Positions 36,579 to 45,653 of a stretch of DNA of 64,000 nt are shown here, piece by piece. The stretch is from the NCBI RefSeq assembly GCF_003259845.1, contig NZ_QLMJ01000022.1, forward strand, positions 1-64,000, given 5' to 3'. This DNA is from Actinoplanes lutulentus (GTDB lineage: Bacteria; Actinomycetota; Actinomycetes; Mycobacteriales; Micromonosporaceae). Within the stretch, counting starts at the first letter, position 1, and each line of letters starts with the position of its first letter. Under the pieces are notes generated by a model that was not told the DNA's origin, ran no database searches, and saw only the letters and a list, made by a program, of their open reading frames with translations. A program made the position numbers and the translations under genes.

Positions 36579-36713
36579 CGCGGTGGTCCCTTCAGTCAAC
36601 GTGTTCACAAACGGGTAGACCGGCGCCAGGACCGAAACTCATCGGATCGGTTCTCTACGGTCGGGCGCGGGCGGTACGCCCCCGGCCAGGCTAGTGCTCG
36701 AAGGGAGGCCGAG

Positions 36714-37574
36714 ATGATCGCAGCGCTCAACCGGATCGTCGACCTGGTCGAGGACGGCGAGTTCGACCTCACCACGCTGGCCCGGTCGGCCGGCACCACC
36801 GAGTACCACCTGCGCCGGATGTTCTCGTCGCTGGCCGCTATGCCGCTGTCGGAGTACGTGCGCCGCCGCCGGATGACCGTAGCGGCCGCCGCCGTGATCC
36901 GCGGCGAGGAGGACCTGCTCAGCATCGCGGTGCGGCATGGGTACGCGTCAACCGAGGCATTCGGCCGCGCGTTCCGAGCCGTGCACGGCGCCGGCCCCGG
37001 TGACGTACGCCGCGACGGTGGCCCCCTTCGTTCACAACCGCAGCTCAGGTTCCGCCTGACCGTTGAAGGGAGCACCCCCATGGACGTCCGCATCGCCGAC
37101 CAACCCGCGTACCGGCTGATCGGGCACGCCGTCCGCGTTCCGCTGATCTATCGCGGGATCAACCCACACATCCAGCAGCACATCGCGTCGTTGCCGGTGT
37201 CCGAGCACGGCCGGCTCAAGGCGCTGAGCGACACCGAGCCGGCCGGTCTACTGCAGGTCACCGACGGTGTCGACCCGGACGCCGCCGAGGGCAGCGAGCT
37301 GACCTATCTGCATGGAGTCGCGGTCACGAGTGCGACGGAGGTGCCGGACGACCTCGACGTGATCGAGGTGCTGGCCGGCCGGTGGGCGGTGTTCCGCACG
37401 AGCGGGCCGCACCCGGACGCGCTCCAGACGGCGTGGGCGGCCACCGCCACCGAGTGGTTCCCGTCGAACCCGTGGCGGCTGCGGCCCGGCCCGTCGATCG
37501 TGGCGATCCTGGACCTCTCAGCCGATTTCAGCACCGCCACCTGCGAGCTGTGGCTCCCGGTCGAGCCTGCCTGA
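36714..37574 (+). CDS. AraC-type regulator with GyrI-like effector domain
   Basis: 286 residues from ATG 36714, preceded by a strong AAGGGAGG. The N terminus holds two AraC helix-turn-helix motifs: FDLTTLARSAGTTEYHLRRMF and LLSIAVRHGYASTEAFGRAFR. The C-terminal half (from MDVRIADQPAYRLIGHAVR) is a GyrI-like/Bacterial effector-binding domain, which binds small molecules in the Rob/BmrR group. It lies 135 bp from the divergent RibD-like gene, a likely target. A terminator follows. Confidence 0.88.
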   Translation: MIAALNRIVDLVEDGEFDLTTLARSAGTTEYHLRRMFSSLAAMPLSEYVRRRRMTVAAAAVIRGEEDLLSIAVRHGYASTEAFGRAFRAVHGAGPGDVRRDGGPLRSQPQLRFRLTVEGSTPMDVRIADQPAYRLIGHAVRVPLIYRGINPHIQQHIASLPVSEHGRLKALSDTEPAGLLQVTDGVDPDAAEGSELTYLHGVAVTSATEVPDDLDVIEVLAGRWAVFRTSGPHPDALQTAWAATATEWFPSNPWRLRPGPSIVAILDLSADFSTATCELWLPVEPA

Positions 37575-37591
37575 CCCCGACAAAGAATGAC

Positions 37592-37617
37592 AGAGCCCGG
37601 CGAACCCGCCGGGCTCT
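37592..37617 (+). terminator. Terminator after the AraC-type gene
   Basis: AGAGCCCGGCG (37592-37602) pairs perfectly with CGCCGGGCTCT (37607-37617) around AACC. It lies 18 bp past the stop codon and separates the regulator from the penicillin-binding protein gene. Confidence 0.82.
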
Positions 37618-37703
37618 CAAAACCGAAAACCACTTTGGTTACCAACTGTGACGAATTCCGCTTGAGCTGCGTAGTGGCGATCTTGGTGGTTAGCCTGGTT
37701 GGG

Positions 37704-39815
37704 GTGACTGCCCGCAACAAACCTCATCCGCTCCGCAGCGCCGGCGTCCTGGTCATGTGTGGCCTGCTCGCCGCGCTCGTGGTCTCCGCCGCCTCACTTC
37801 CGGCCGTCGCGATCGCCGGACTGGCCGCCAAGGCCGGCAGCGACGAGCTGGGTGAGCTGCCGGCCGAACTGATCACGCAGGCCTCACCGCAGGTGTCGCG
37901 GGTCTACGCCTCGGACGGCAAGACACAGCTCGCCGTCATGTACGACGAGTTCCGCAGCGACGTCGCGCTCGCCAAGGTCTCGCAGAACATGCAGGACGCC
38001 ATCGTCGCGGCCGAGGACCACAAGTTCTACGAGCACAACGGCGTCGACGTCAAGGGTGTCGCCCGCGCGTTCGTCAACAACAACCAGGGCGGCGGCCGGC
38101 AGGGCGCCTCCACGCTGACCATGCAATACGTGCGGATGGCACTCGCGTATTCGGCGACCGATCCGCAGGAGGTCGTGAACGCGACCAAGGACACCGCGTC
38201 GCGCAAGCTCAGCGAGATGAAATACGCCATCCAGGTCGAGAAGGAACTGACGAAACAGCAGATCCTGGAGCGTTATCTGAACATGGCGCCGTTCGGCAAC
38301 GGCGCCTATGGCATCAACGCCGCCTCGCAGGTGTATTTCAGCAAGAAACCGGCCGATCTCACGGTGGCCGAATCCGCGCTGCTGGCCGGCATGGTGAAGG
38401 CGCCGACCGCGTTCGACCCGACGACCGACAGCGGATATCCGCAGGCCCTGACCCGGCGCGACTACATCATCGACAACATGGTGAGCATGAAGCAGATCAC
38501 CGCCGACGAGGCCGCCAAGGCCAAGAAGGTGAAGATCAGCCGCACCACGAAACGGCCGAGCAGCGGCTGCGTCAATGTGGCGAAAAACCAGTGGGGCTTC
38601 TTCTGCGACTATTTCTATCGCTGGTGGCTGGGCCAGAGCGCCTTCGGCGAGACATCGTACGATCGTGAGCGCCTGCTGAAGAGCGGCGGATACCGCATCG
38701 TCACGACTCTCGACATCGATGCACAGGCCGATGCGCGTAAGGAAATCGTCGCTCAGACGAACGACACCAATCGCAACGCGCTGATGCTGGCGGCCGTCGA
38801 GCCCGGCACCGGAGCGGTCCGTGCCCTGTCCGCCAACCGTAAATACAAGATCGACGACGCGGACGATCCGCAGAATCCACTGTCGTCGAACCCGGCGCTG
38901 GCCAGGCAGGGTGTGCGGGCGACCTACCCGAACACCACGAACCCGATCATCACCGGTAGCTCGGACATCGCCGGTTATCAGGCGGGCTCGGTGTTCAAGA
39001 TGTTCACCATGGTCGCGGCTCTGGAAGCGGGCATGGGGCTGGACACCACGATCAACTCGCCGGCGAAGTACAAGTCGCAGTACCGGGACAACTCCTCGTC
39101 GTCCTGCGGTGGCTACTGGTGCCCGAGCAACGCCTCGGCCAGCGAGGCCGGCAACTTCAACATGTGGACCGGGTTCGGCAAGTCGGTGAACACGTACTTC
39201 GTGCCGCTGCAGGAACGGGTCGGCGCGGACAAGGTGGTCGACGTGGCGCAGAAGTTCGGCATCACGTTCCGCAACTCCGACGACGCCGACCTGGCGAAGA
39301 ACTCCGCGGCGGACTGGGGCTCGTTCACCCTGGGCACCTCGGCGTCGACGCCACTGGACATCGCCAACGCGTACGCCACCCTGGCCGCGGACGGCAAGTA
39401 CTGCACGCCGACCCCGATCGCGTCGATCACCACCTCCGAGGGGGAGAAGATCGACACCGGCAAGTCGAAGTGCACCCAGGCGACCACGGCCTCGGTGGCC
39501 CGCAAGGCTCTCGACGCGGCCCGCTGCCCGGTCGGCGACCGCGCCCAGCTGGGCAACTGCGCCGGCTCGACGGCGCCGCAGGTGCGCAGCGTGGTCGGCC
39601 ATCCGGTGTTCGGCAAGACCGGCACCACCGACAACGACAAGACGGCCGCGCTGGTGGTCGGCACCCGGTCGCTGGTGGTGGCCGGTTACCTGGCGAACCC
39701 GGACTGGGCCAACCACACCGACCGCATGTCCCACGACATCGTGAACCCGGCGGTCTATCGGACCCTCGCGGATTACATGGAGGGCAAGGCGGTCGAGGAG
39801 TTCCCGACGCCGTGA
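37704..39815 (+). CDS. Class A bifunctional penicillin-binding protein
   Basis: 703 residues from GTG 37704, which gives a short basic head and one membrane anchor. The glycosyltransferase domain contains AAEDHKFYEHNGVDVKGVAR (catalytic Glu), GGGRQGASTLTMQYVR, and LNMAPFGNGAYGINAASQVYF. The transpeptidase domain has SVFK as the active-site tetrad, SVN, and KTGTT. It polymerises and cross-links peptidoglycan at the outer membrane face. The insertion CGGYWCPS holds two cysteines. Earlier in-frame starts would overlap the terminator. Confidence 0.93.
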   Translation: MTARNKPHPLRSAGVLVMCGLLAALVVSAASLPAVAIAGLAAKAGSDELGELPAELITQASPQVSRVYASDGKTQLAVMYDEFRSDVALAKVSQNMQDAIVAAEDHKFYEHNGVDVKGVARAFVNNNQGGGRQGASTLTMQYVRMALAYSATDPQEVVNATKDTASRKLSEMKYAIQVEKELTKQQILERYLNMAPFGNGAYGINAASQVYFSKKPADLTVAESALLAGMVKAPTAFDPTTDSGYPQALTRRDYIIDNMVSMKQITADEAAKAKKVKISRTTKRPSSGCVNVAKNQWGFFCDYFYRWWLGQSAFGETSYDRERLLKSGGYRIVTTLDIDAQADARKEIVAQTNDTNRNALMLAAVEPGTGAVRALSANRKYKIDDADDPQNPLSSNPALARQGVRATYPNTTNPIITGSSDIAGYQAGSVFKMFTMVAALEAGMGLDTTINSPAKYKSQYRDNSSSSCGGYWCPSNASASEAGNFNMWTGFGKSVNTYFVPLQERVGADKVVDVAQKFGITFRNSDDADLAKNSAADWGSFTLGTSASTPLDIANAYATLAADGKYCTPTPIASITTSEGEKIDTGKSKCTQATTASVARKALDAARCPVGDRAQLGNCAGSTAPQVRSVVGHPVFGKTGTTDNDKTAALVVGTRSLVVAGYLANPDWANHTDRMSHDIVNPAVYRTLADYMEGKAVEEFPTP

Positions 39816-39845
39816 CTGAAGGGGGCCCGGAAGGGCCCCCTTCAG
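39816..39845. terminator. Bidirectional terminator between convergent genes
   Basis: CTGAAGGGGGCCC (39816-39828) pairs perfectly with GGGCCCCCTTCAG (39833-39845) around GGAA. It starts right after the penicillin-binding protein stop and ends 3 bp before the nuclease-like gene's stop, so it can serve both. Confidence 0.85.
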
Positions 39846-39848
39846 CGT

Positions 39849-42605
39849 CTAGAGGTCGAGGAGAGTTTCCGCCGAGCGGTTGCCGGCCTTGTCGACGGTG
39901 ACGATCCTCAACTGCTGGACATCAGCGGCCGGCCGGAATCGGCCGGTGCCGAGGTGCGCCGGGACGCTGGTCCAGGTCGTCGCCGAATCCGCTGCGTACT
40001 CGAAGTGGTCGACGCCGGAGTGCTGGTCGAACGAGCGCACGTTGACGTATCCGTCCGAGACAGCGCCGGCCGGATAGAGGCGGGTGCTGCCGTCGCTCCA
40101 CTTCACGACGATGTCGCCGCCACCAAAGGGGAGAATCGAGGCCGCCGCGTTCACCGCGCCGATCGGCCAGTGCTCGGACGAGCCGCCGATGCCACCATTC
40201 CCGTCGCCCTGATAGAGGAATCCGCGACCGGACGTCCAGCGGACCACGATGTCGTCCTTGCCGTCGGCGCTGAAGTCGCCGACCGTCATGCTGAGCGCTC
40301 CGAGCCAGTTGTTCGTGGTCGGCCGCAGCACGGTCCCGGCACCGAAGCCGCCGGTTCCGGTGCCCGGATAGAGGGTGACCACTCCGTCCGCACGCCGCCG
40401 GACGACAAGGTCGTCGCCGGCGTCACCGGTGAACTCGCCGCCGACGATCTCCTCGGCGTCGTTCCAGACGGTGCCGGCCGGCGGCGCCACGGCGACTCCC
40501 GTACCGATGCCGCCGGTCCCGGTCCCGGGGTGCAGGGTGACAGTGCCGGTTCCCTCCGGCCGGCGCAGCAGCACGTCGTCCCTGCCGTCACCGGTGTAGT
40601 CCCCGATCACCACGTTCACGACCGAGCGCCATCGGTACGCCGACTCGAGCATCGCGCCCTTCGCGAACGTGCCGTCACCCCGGTTGAGGAACGGCTCGGC
40701 GTTGCCCCACGACCAGCGGGCCACCAGGTCGGTCCGGCCGTCGCCGTTCAGGTCACCGGCGGACAGCTGAGTCGCGCCGAAGAATCCGGTGCCGTGGCTC
40801 GCCACCGCCAGATCGGCGCCGAGCGCCGGGTCGATGCCGGTGGCCGGTGACGGGTAGACCTTGAACTTGCCGGTGTCGCTGCTCCAGCGGACCGCCAGGT
40901 CGTCCGTGCCGTCACCGGAGAGGTCGCCGACGACCTCGAAGAGCGGGCGCACGGCAGACGCGGCCTTCAGCGTCACTTCCGCTCCCAGGAGCGGCTTGCC
41001 GGTCGCGTCGACACTTCCCGGGTACGAGATCAGCGAGCCGTCCAGCCGGCGCAGCACCAGATCGGTCCGGCCGTCGCGGTCGATGTCGCCGGCCATCATC
41101 CCGTTCGGTGCGCCGGTGGACAGGAAACCCGCGTCGCTCATGTTGATCGAGCCGCCCAGCGTGCCGTCGGCCTGGCCCGGGTAGATGAACAGGCGGCCGC
41201 TCGTCCACTGGACCGCCAGGTCGGCGATGGCGTCGCCGGTGAAATCCCCGGCCGTGATGTCGGCGGCGCCGACGAAGAAGTCCTCGGTCTTCAGCGTCCG
41301 GGCCGCGCCGAGATGGCCGGCGTTGTCGCCGGGGAACAGCGAGACCGTCCCGGTCGTGCCGAGCAGCACCAGATCGTCGCTGCCGTCGCCGGTGAAGTCA
41401 CCGGAGACCACCCGTTTGCCGTCCACCCCGGTCCGCAGCAGCGCCGGGGCGTCCAGTCCGCTGCTGCCCAGGTTGCGGTAGAGCTGGAGGTCGCCGTTCC
41501 AGCGCCGCACGATCAGGTCGTCGAGAGTGTCGCCGCCGGCGAACCGGCCGGTCGTCGCGTCCCGTACGCCGGTCCAGTTGAAGCTGTCCACCACGCCGTA
41601 CCCGCCGACGCCGGTGCTCGGCGGCTCGACGTAGGGCGCGCCGGGCCGGACCTTCTCGTCCGCCCAGATCCCGTCGCCGCGCAGGGCGTAGTGGTCTGGC
41701 ACGTGGGTGAGCGTCCCGGCCTTCGGTGTGATCGCCTTGCTCGCGGTCCAGGTGATCCGGTTCGACGAGGCGAACAGGTAGTCGAATTTGCGGTCCGCGG
41801 TGGTCAGAGCGCCCGACCGGCAGGCGAACAGCGCGGCACACCGTGGGTCGAAGAACGGCTCGTTGCCCTGGTCCACCTCGGTGAACGGGCCGGCGCCGCC
41901 CTCGATGCCGTAGTACGTGTTCAGGTTGGGGTCGGTCGGGTCCGCGTTCAGGTCACCGCCGAAGATGATCGGCCGTGTCCCGGCCCACCGGGTCATCGCG
42001 GCCATCGCCTGCGGGGCGCCCTCGTCGATGTTCGCCCCGTCGGTGTGCAGGTCGCAGATCAGCGAGTCGCGTCCGCCGACACCGGCGGTGGTGCAGAGCA
42101 GGTGCCGCCGCAGCGTGGCCGGCGTCGTGGGATCGAGCGGCTTGAGCTCTTCGGTGAGCACCGGCAGGGTGGCCGCGCCGTTGCGGACGAAGATCGCGGT
42201 GCCGAAGGCGTACTGGCCGGCGGCCCAGCCGCCGCACACGCCGTGGTTGCGGTTGCTGGTCCAGGCCACGCCGTAGGTGCCGAGGGTCGCGAGCTGCGCC
42301 TTGACCAGGTCACGTTGCCCGGCGCACATCTCCTGGAACATCACCACGTCGGGCGCCTGGTTGCCGCCGTCGAGCAGGATCTGGCTCTTCATCTGGGTCG
42401 CCCAGGCGGTGAGGCTCGATCCGGTGTTCAGGTAGGAGCAGGACGTGTTCGACGGGCTCGGCGCCGTGGCGCCGATGTTGGCGCCGCAGGCGTTGTAGGT
42501 GATCACCCGGAACGCGGTGTCGGCCGCGGACGCCGGGGCCGGCGCCAGCGCGACGGCGACCACTGTCGCGACCGCGAGCGCCAGCCATCTCTTCAGTTGG
42601 GACAT
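39849..42605 (-). CDS. Secreted endonuclease/exonuclease/phosphatase-fold protein with FG-GAP repeats
   Basis: 918 residues from ATG 42605, with GGAGGAAAG upstream. A Sec signal peptide (cleavage near PASAADT) is followed by an EEP domain (about 30-320): VITYNACGANIG, VVMFQEMC (metal Glu), GGDLNADPTDP (Asn) and HVPDHYALRG (catalytic Asp-His). Then about eight FG-GAP/VCBS repeats (VSGDFTGDGSDDLVL and relatives) form a likely beta-propeller that binds calcium. A C-terminal Ig-like segment ends the protein. Its role is probably extracellular DNA/RNA or phosphoester hydrolysis; sphingomyelinase-type activity is an alternative. Confidence 0.87.
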   Translation of the reverse strand: MSQLKRWLALAVATVVAVALAPAPASAADTAFRVITYNACGANIGATAPSPSNTSCSYLNTGSSLTAWATQMKSQILLDGGNQAPDVVMFQEMCAGQRDLVKAQLATLGTYGVAWTSNRNHGVCGGWAAGQYAFGTAIFVRNGAATLPVLTEELKPLDPTTPATLRRHLLCTTAGVGGRDSLICDLHTDGANIDEGAPQAMAAMTRWAGTRPIIFGGDLNADPTDPNLNTYYGIEGGAGPFTEVDQGNEPFFDPRCAALFACRSGALTTADRKFDYLFASSNRITWTASKAITPKAGTLTHVPDHYALRGDGIWADEKVRPGAPYVEPPSTGVGGYGVVDSFNWTGVRDATTGRFAGGDTLDDLIVRRWNGDLQLYRNLGSSGLDAPALLRTGVDGKRVVSGDFTGDGSDDLVLLGTTGTVSLFPGDNAGHLGAARTLKTEDFFVGAADITAGDFTGDAIADLAVQWTSGRLFIYPGQADGTLGGSINMSDAGFLSTGAPNGMMAGDIDRDGRTDLVLRRLDGSLISYPGSVDATGKPLLGAEVTLKAASAVRPLFEVVGDLSGDGTDDLAVRWSSDTGKFKVYPSPATGIDPALGADLAVASHGTGFFGATQLSAGDLNGDGRTDLVARWSWGNAEPFLNRGDGTFAKGAMLESAYRWRSVVNVVIGDYTGDGRDDVLLRRPEGTGTVTLHPGTGTGGIGTGVAVAPPAGTVWNDAEEIVGGEFTGDAGDDLVVRRRADGVVTLYPGTGTGGFGAGTVLRPTTNNWLGALSMTVGDFSADGKDDIVVRWTSGRGFLYQGDGNGGIGGSSEHWPIGAVNAAASILPFGGGDIVVKWSDGSTRLYPAGAVSDGYVNVRSFDQHSGVDHFEYAADSATTWTSVPAHLGTGRFRPAADVQQLRIVTVDKAGNRSAETLLDL

Positions 42606-42718
42606 GCACTTTCCTCCCCGTGCGCGACGGGCATCGACGCCCATCGTGATTCGCCCGGGATCCTCTCATGATCGATTGATGGGGGTGCCCCGGCCTGTAA
42701 CGGAACGCGTGGCTTCCT

Positions 42719-42757
42719 GTAACAGAGATTCTGTTCACTCTTGCGAAACAGAGTTTC
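42719..42757 (+). promoter_or_regulatory. Operator-like palindromes and GlnR-like motif upstream of the amine operon
   Basis: AACAG-N5-CTGTT (42721-42735) and GAAAC-N3-GTTTC (42745-42757) are small perfect palindromes just before the glnT-type start. Overlapping them, TTCAC-N6-GAAAC (42734-42749) fits the half-site pattern of the actinobacterial nitrogen regulator GlnR (gTnAC-N6-GaAAc), and GTAAC occurs at 42697 and 42719. The GlnR reading is tentative. The XRE regulator encoded in the operon is another candidate binder. Confidence 0.42.
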
Positions 42758-42786
42758 TTGTGAAGAATCATCTTCAGGGAGGTCAC

Positions 42787-44103
42787 GTGGCACAAGCATC
42801 GGAACTCGCACGGCTTGCTGAGGCGGCCGATGTGCGGTTCATCCTGGCGCTCTTCGTCGACCTGCGCGGCAAGCCCTGCGCCAAGCTCGTGCCGGTCGAG
42901 GCCGTGGAGACCCTGGCGAGCGAGGGTGTCGGCTTCGCCGGGTACGCCGTCGGCGCCATCGGCCAGCAGCCGAAGGACCCGGACCTGATGGCGATCCCGG
43001 ACCCGTCGTCGTTCACCCCGGTGCCGTTCCTGAAGCCCGGCCTCGCGATCGTGCACTGCGACCCGCACGTCAACGGCGTGCCGTGGAAGTACGCGCCCCG
43101 GGTGATCCTCAAAGCGATGCTGGCCCGTGCCGCCGAGGCCGGTTTCACCCCGTGGGTCGGTGCCGAGGTCGAATACTTCCTGGTGGAGCGGGACGGCAAG
43201 GGTGGACTGCGGCCGGCCGACACGCTCGACACCGCGGCGCAGCCCTGTTACGACGCGCGCGGCGTGACCCGGATGTACGACCACCTCACCGAGATCTCCC
43301 GGGCCATGAACGAGCTGGGCTGGGGCAACTACGCCAACGACCACGAGGACGGCAACGGCCAGTTCGAGCAGAACTTCGAGTACGCCGAAGCGCTGACCAC
43401 CGCCGACCGGGTGATCACGCTGCGGTACCTGCTGACGATGCTGGCCGAGCAGCGGGGGATGACGGCGACGTTCATGCCGAAGCCGTTCGCCGACCGCACC
43501 GGCAACGGACTGCACCTGCACATGTCGCTGACATCAGATGGTAAGCCGATATTTCCGGCAGAAACCGACGAAAAAGGCCTCGGCCTCTCCGCCACCGCCT
43601 ACGCCTTCGTCGCGGGCGTTCTCGAACACGCCTGCGCCCTCCAAGCCCTGCTCGCCCCGACGGTCAACTCCTACAAGCGGACCGGCGCCGTCGCCACCAC
43701 GTCCGGCGCGTCCTGGTCACCCCGGCACGCCACCTACGGCGGTAACGACCGGACCCATTACATCCGCGTCCCCGACGACCAGCGTGTCGAACTGCGCGGC
43801 GGCGACGGGTCGGCGAACCCGTACCTGGCGATCGCCGGCGCTCTCGGCGCGGGCCTGGACGGGATCAACCGCTCGCTCGACCCGGGGCAGCCCGGCGCCG
43901 GCGAGACCAAGAGCGATCCGCTGCCGCTGACCCTGCTCGACGCCATCCAGGCCTTCGAGGCCGACGACCTGCTCACCGGGGTGCTGGACGCGGCCGGTGG
44001 GGGAGTGGCCGCGTACTTCGCCGAGATCAAACGCAACGAGTTCTTCGCCTGGCACAGCGCCGTGTCGCCCTGGGAGATCAACCAGTACCTGCAAGCGTTC
44101 TGA
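42787..44103 (+). CDS. GlnT-type glutamine synthetase family ligase
   Basis: 438 residues from GTG 42787, with GGGAGG upstream. It has the glutamine synthetase catalytic core: GAEVEYFL (metal Glu), NYANDHEDGNGQFEQNF, FMPKPFADRTGNGLHLHMSL, NSYKR, and VELRGGDGSANPYLA. The NDHEDGNGQFEQN variant and the neighbouring glutamate-synthase-like genes mark the GlnT / gamma-glutamylmethylamide synthetase branch rather than housekeeping GlnA. It should couple glutamate to ammonia or an amine using ATP. It is the first gene of a tightly packed operon. The actual amine is not known. Confidence 0.88.
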   Translation: MAQASELARLAEAADVRFILALFVDLRGKPCAKLVPVEAVETLASEGVGFAGYAVGAIGQQPKDPDLMAIPDPSSFTPVPFLKPGLAIVHCDPHVNGVPWKYAPRVILKAMLARAAEAGFTPWVGAEVEYFLVERDGKGGLRPADTLDTAAQPCYDARGVTRMYDHLTEISRAMNELGWGNYANDHEDGNGQFEQNFEYAEALTTADRVITLRYLLTMLAEQRGMTATFMPKPFADRTGNGLHLHMSLTSDGKPIFPAETDEKGLGLSATAYAFVAGVLEHACALQALLAPTVNSYKRTGAVATTSGASWSPRHATYGGNDRTHYIRVPDDQRVELRGGDGSANPYLAIAGALGAGLDGINRSLDPGQPGAGETKSDPLPLTLLDAIQAFEADDLLTGVLDAAGGGVAAYFAEIKRNEFFAWHSAVSPWEINQYLQAF

Positions 44104-44118
44104 AGGGGGTTCCGACCC

Positions 44119-44991
44119 ATGTGTGGAATCGTCGGTCTCCATCTGCGAGACCCCGATCTGTACCCGCGACTCGGCGAGTTGCTGACCGGGATGCTCTGCG
44201 AGATGGAGGAACGCGGCGCCGACTCGGCCGGTGTCGCGGTGTACGGCGACCCGGTGTGGTCGCCGCCGGGTCACGCCACGGTGACGGTGCTCGACGCGAA
44301 GATCGACAAGATCGCGGGCATCGCCGACGCCACCGTCATCGAACTCGGCACCACCACGGTGATCAACGCGCCGGTGCCCGTGGAAACGCTGGTCAATGCA
44401 ATCCGCAGCGAATACCCCGATGCACTCATCGCTGGTTTCGGCGCTGATGTGACCGTACTCAAAGGGGTTGGGCATCCGCGCGTGCTCGCCGAGAGTTTCC
44501 AACTCCCACAGGCGCAAGGGTGGCAGGGTGTGGGACACACCCGGATGGCGACCGAGTCGGCGGTGACGTCGTCCGGAGCGCATCCGTACGCGGTCGGCCC
44601 GGACCAGTGCCTCGTGCACAACGGATCGTTCGCCAACCACGCCACGATCCGCCGGCACCTCGTGGCACAGGGCGTGGTGTTCGACAGCGACAACGACACC
44701 GAGGTCGGCGCGCGGTACGTCGCCCAGCAGCTCGCCGACGGCCGGGACGTGGAGTCGGCGCTGAAGAGCCTGTGTGCCGAGTTCGACGGCTTCTACACGC
44801 TGCTCGTCTCCAACCGCGACTCGTTCGCCGTGGTCCGCGACGCCATCGCCTGCAAGCCCGCGGTGATCGCCGAAACCGATGCGTGGGTGGCGATGGCCTC
44901 GGAATATCGCGCCCTGGTCGGCCTGCCCGGCATCGAGAACGCCCGCATCTTCGAACCCGAGCCGGAACGGATCTACGCATGGACGCGATGA
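44119..44991 (+). CDS. Class II glutamine amidotransferase-like subunit (GlxB/MgsA type)
   Basis: 290 residues beginning MCGIVGLHL, so Cys2 becomes the N-terminal nucleophile as in GltB and GlmS glutaminase domains. Other markers are MEERGADSAGVAVYG, GHTRMATESAVTSSGAHP (Arg for glutamine binding) and VHNGSFANH. In N-methylglutamate synthase this subunit strips the amine from a gamma-glutamylamide. It follows the ligase gene by 15 bp and overlaps the next gene. Confidence 0.88.
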   Translation: MCGIVGLHLRDPDLYPRLGELLTGMLCEMEERGADSAGVAVYGDPVWSPPGHATVTVLDAKIDKIAGIADATVIELGTTTVINAPVPVETLVNAIRSEYPDALIAGFGADVTVLKGVGHPRVLAESFQLPQAQGWQGVGHTRMATESAVTSSGAHPYAVGPDQCLVHNGSFANHATIRRHLVAQGVVFDSDNDTEVGARYVAQQLADGRDVESALKSLCAEFDGFYTLLVSNRDSFAVVRDAIACKPAVIAETDAWVAMASEYRALVGLPGIENARIFEPEPERIYAWTR

Positions 44992-45653
44992 CCTTTGATC
45001 TTGGTGCGGAGCGCCTGCGGGACGTCAACCGGACGCTGCACCGCCTCAAGAACGGCCGCGCCCGGCTGAAGAATCCGAACGGCAAGCACAGCGTCGCGGC
45101 CGGACTCCGGAGCCCGCTGTCCGTGGTCGTCAACGGACACTGCGGCTACTACGCGGCCGGGATGAACCAGCTCGCCGACGTGATCATCGAGGGCAACGCG
45201 GGTGTCGGCGTCGCCGAGAACATGATGAGCGGATCGGTACGCGTGCACGGCAACGCCTCCCAGTCGGCCGGCGCCACCGCACACGGCGGCCTGCTCGTGA
45301 TCACCGGCGACGCGGCCGCCCGCTGCGGCATCTCGATGAAGGGCGCCGACATCGTGGTCGGCGGCAGCATCGGGCACATGAGCGCGTTCATGGCGCAGGC
45401 CGGCCGCCTCGTGGTCCGCGGTGACGCGGGGGAGGCCCTCGGCGACTCGATCTACGAGGCGCGGCTCTACGTCCGCGGCAAGGTCGCCTCGCTGGGCGCG
45501 GATTGCATCGCCAAGGACATGCTGGCGGAGCATCACACCGAGTTGCGGGACCTGCTGGATCGGGCCGGCTTCCCCGACGACGACACCGCTGACTACACGC
45601 GATACGGCTCCGCCCGGCAGCTCTACCACTTCAACGCGGGGAACGAATACTGA
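44979..45653 (+). CDS. GXGXG-domain subunit (GlxC/MgsB type)
   Basis: 224 residues from ATG 44979; ATG 44988, forming an ATGA overlap, is equally possible. The protein is a single right-handed beta-helix like the C-terminal GXGXG domain of glutamate synthase: VIIEGNAGVGVAEN, GSVRVHGNASQSAGATAHGG, VITGDAAARCG, DIVVGGSIGHM. It is a structural/linking subunit in the three-protein synthase. The stop overlaps the next start (TGATG). Confidence 0.87.
   Translation: MDAMTFDLGAERLRDVNRTLHRLKNGRARLKNPNGKHSVAAGLRSPLSVVVNGHCGYYAAGMNQLADVIIEGNAGVGVAENMMSGSVRVHGNASQSAGATAHGGLLVITGDAAARCGISMKGADIVVGGSIGHMSAFMAQAGRLVVRGDAGEALGDSIYEARLYVRGKVASLGADCIAKDMLAEHHTELRDLLDRAGFPDDDTADYTRYGSARQLYHFNAGNEY

Noticed and set aside
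36087..36713. Longer N terminus for the AraC-type regulator
   Set aside because: This part is antisense to the RibD-like gene. ATG 36714 follows AAGGGAGG and begins directly with the DNA-binding domain.
42499..42786. Longer N terminus for the GlnT-type ligase
   Set aside because: It would overlap the divergent nuclease gene and the operator palindromes. GTG 42787 has a strong ribosome site and a family-like start.
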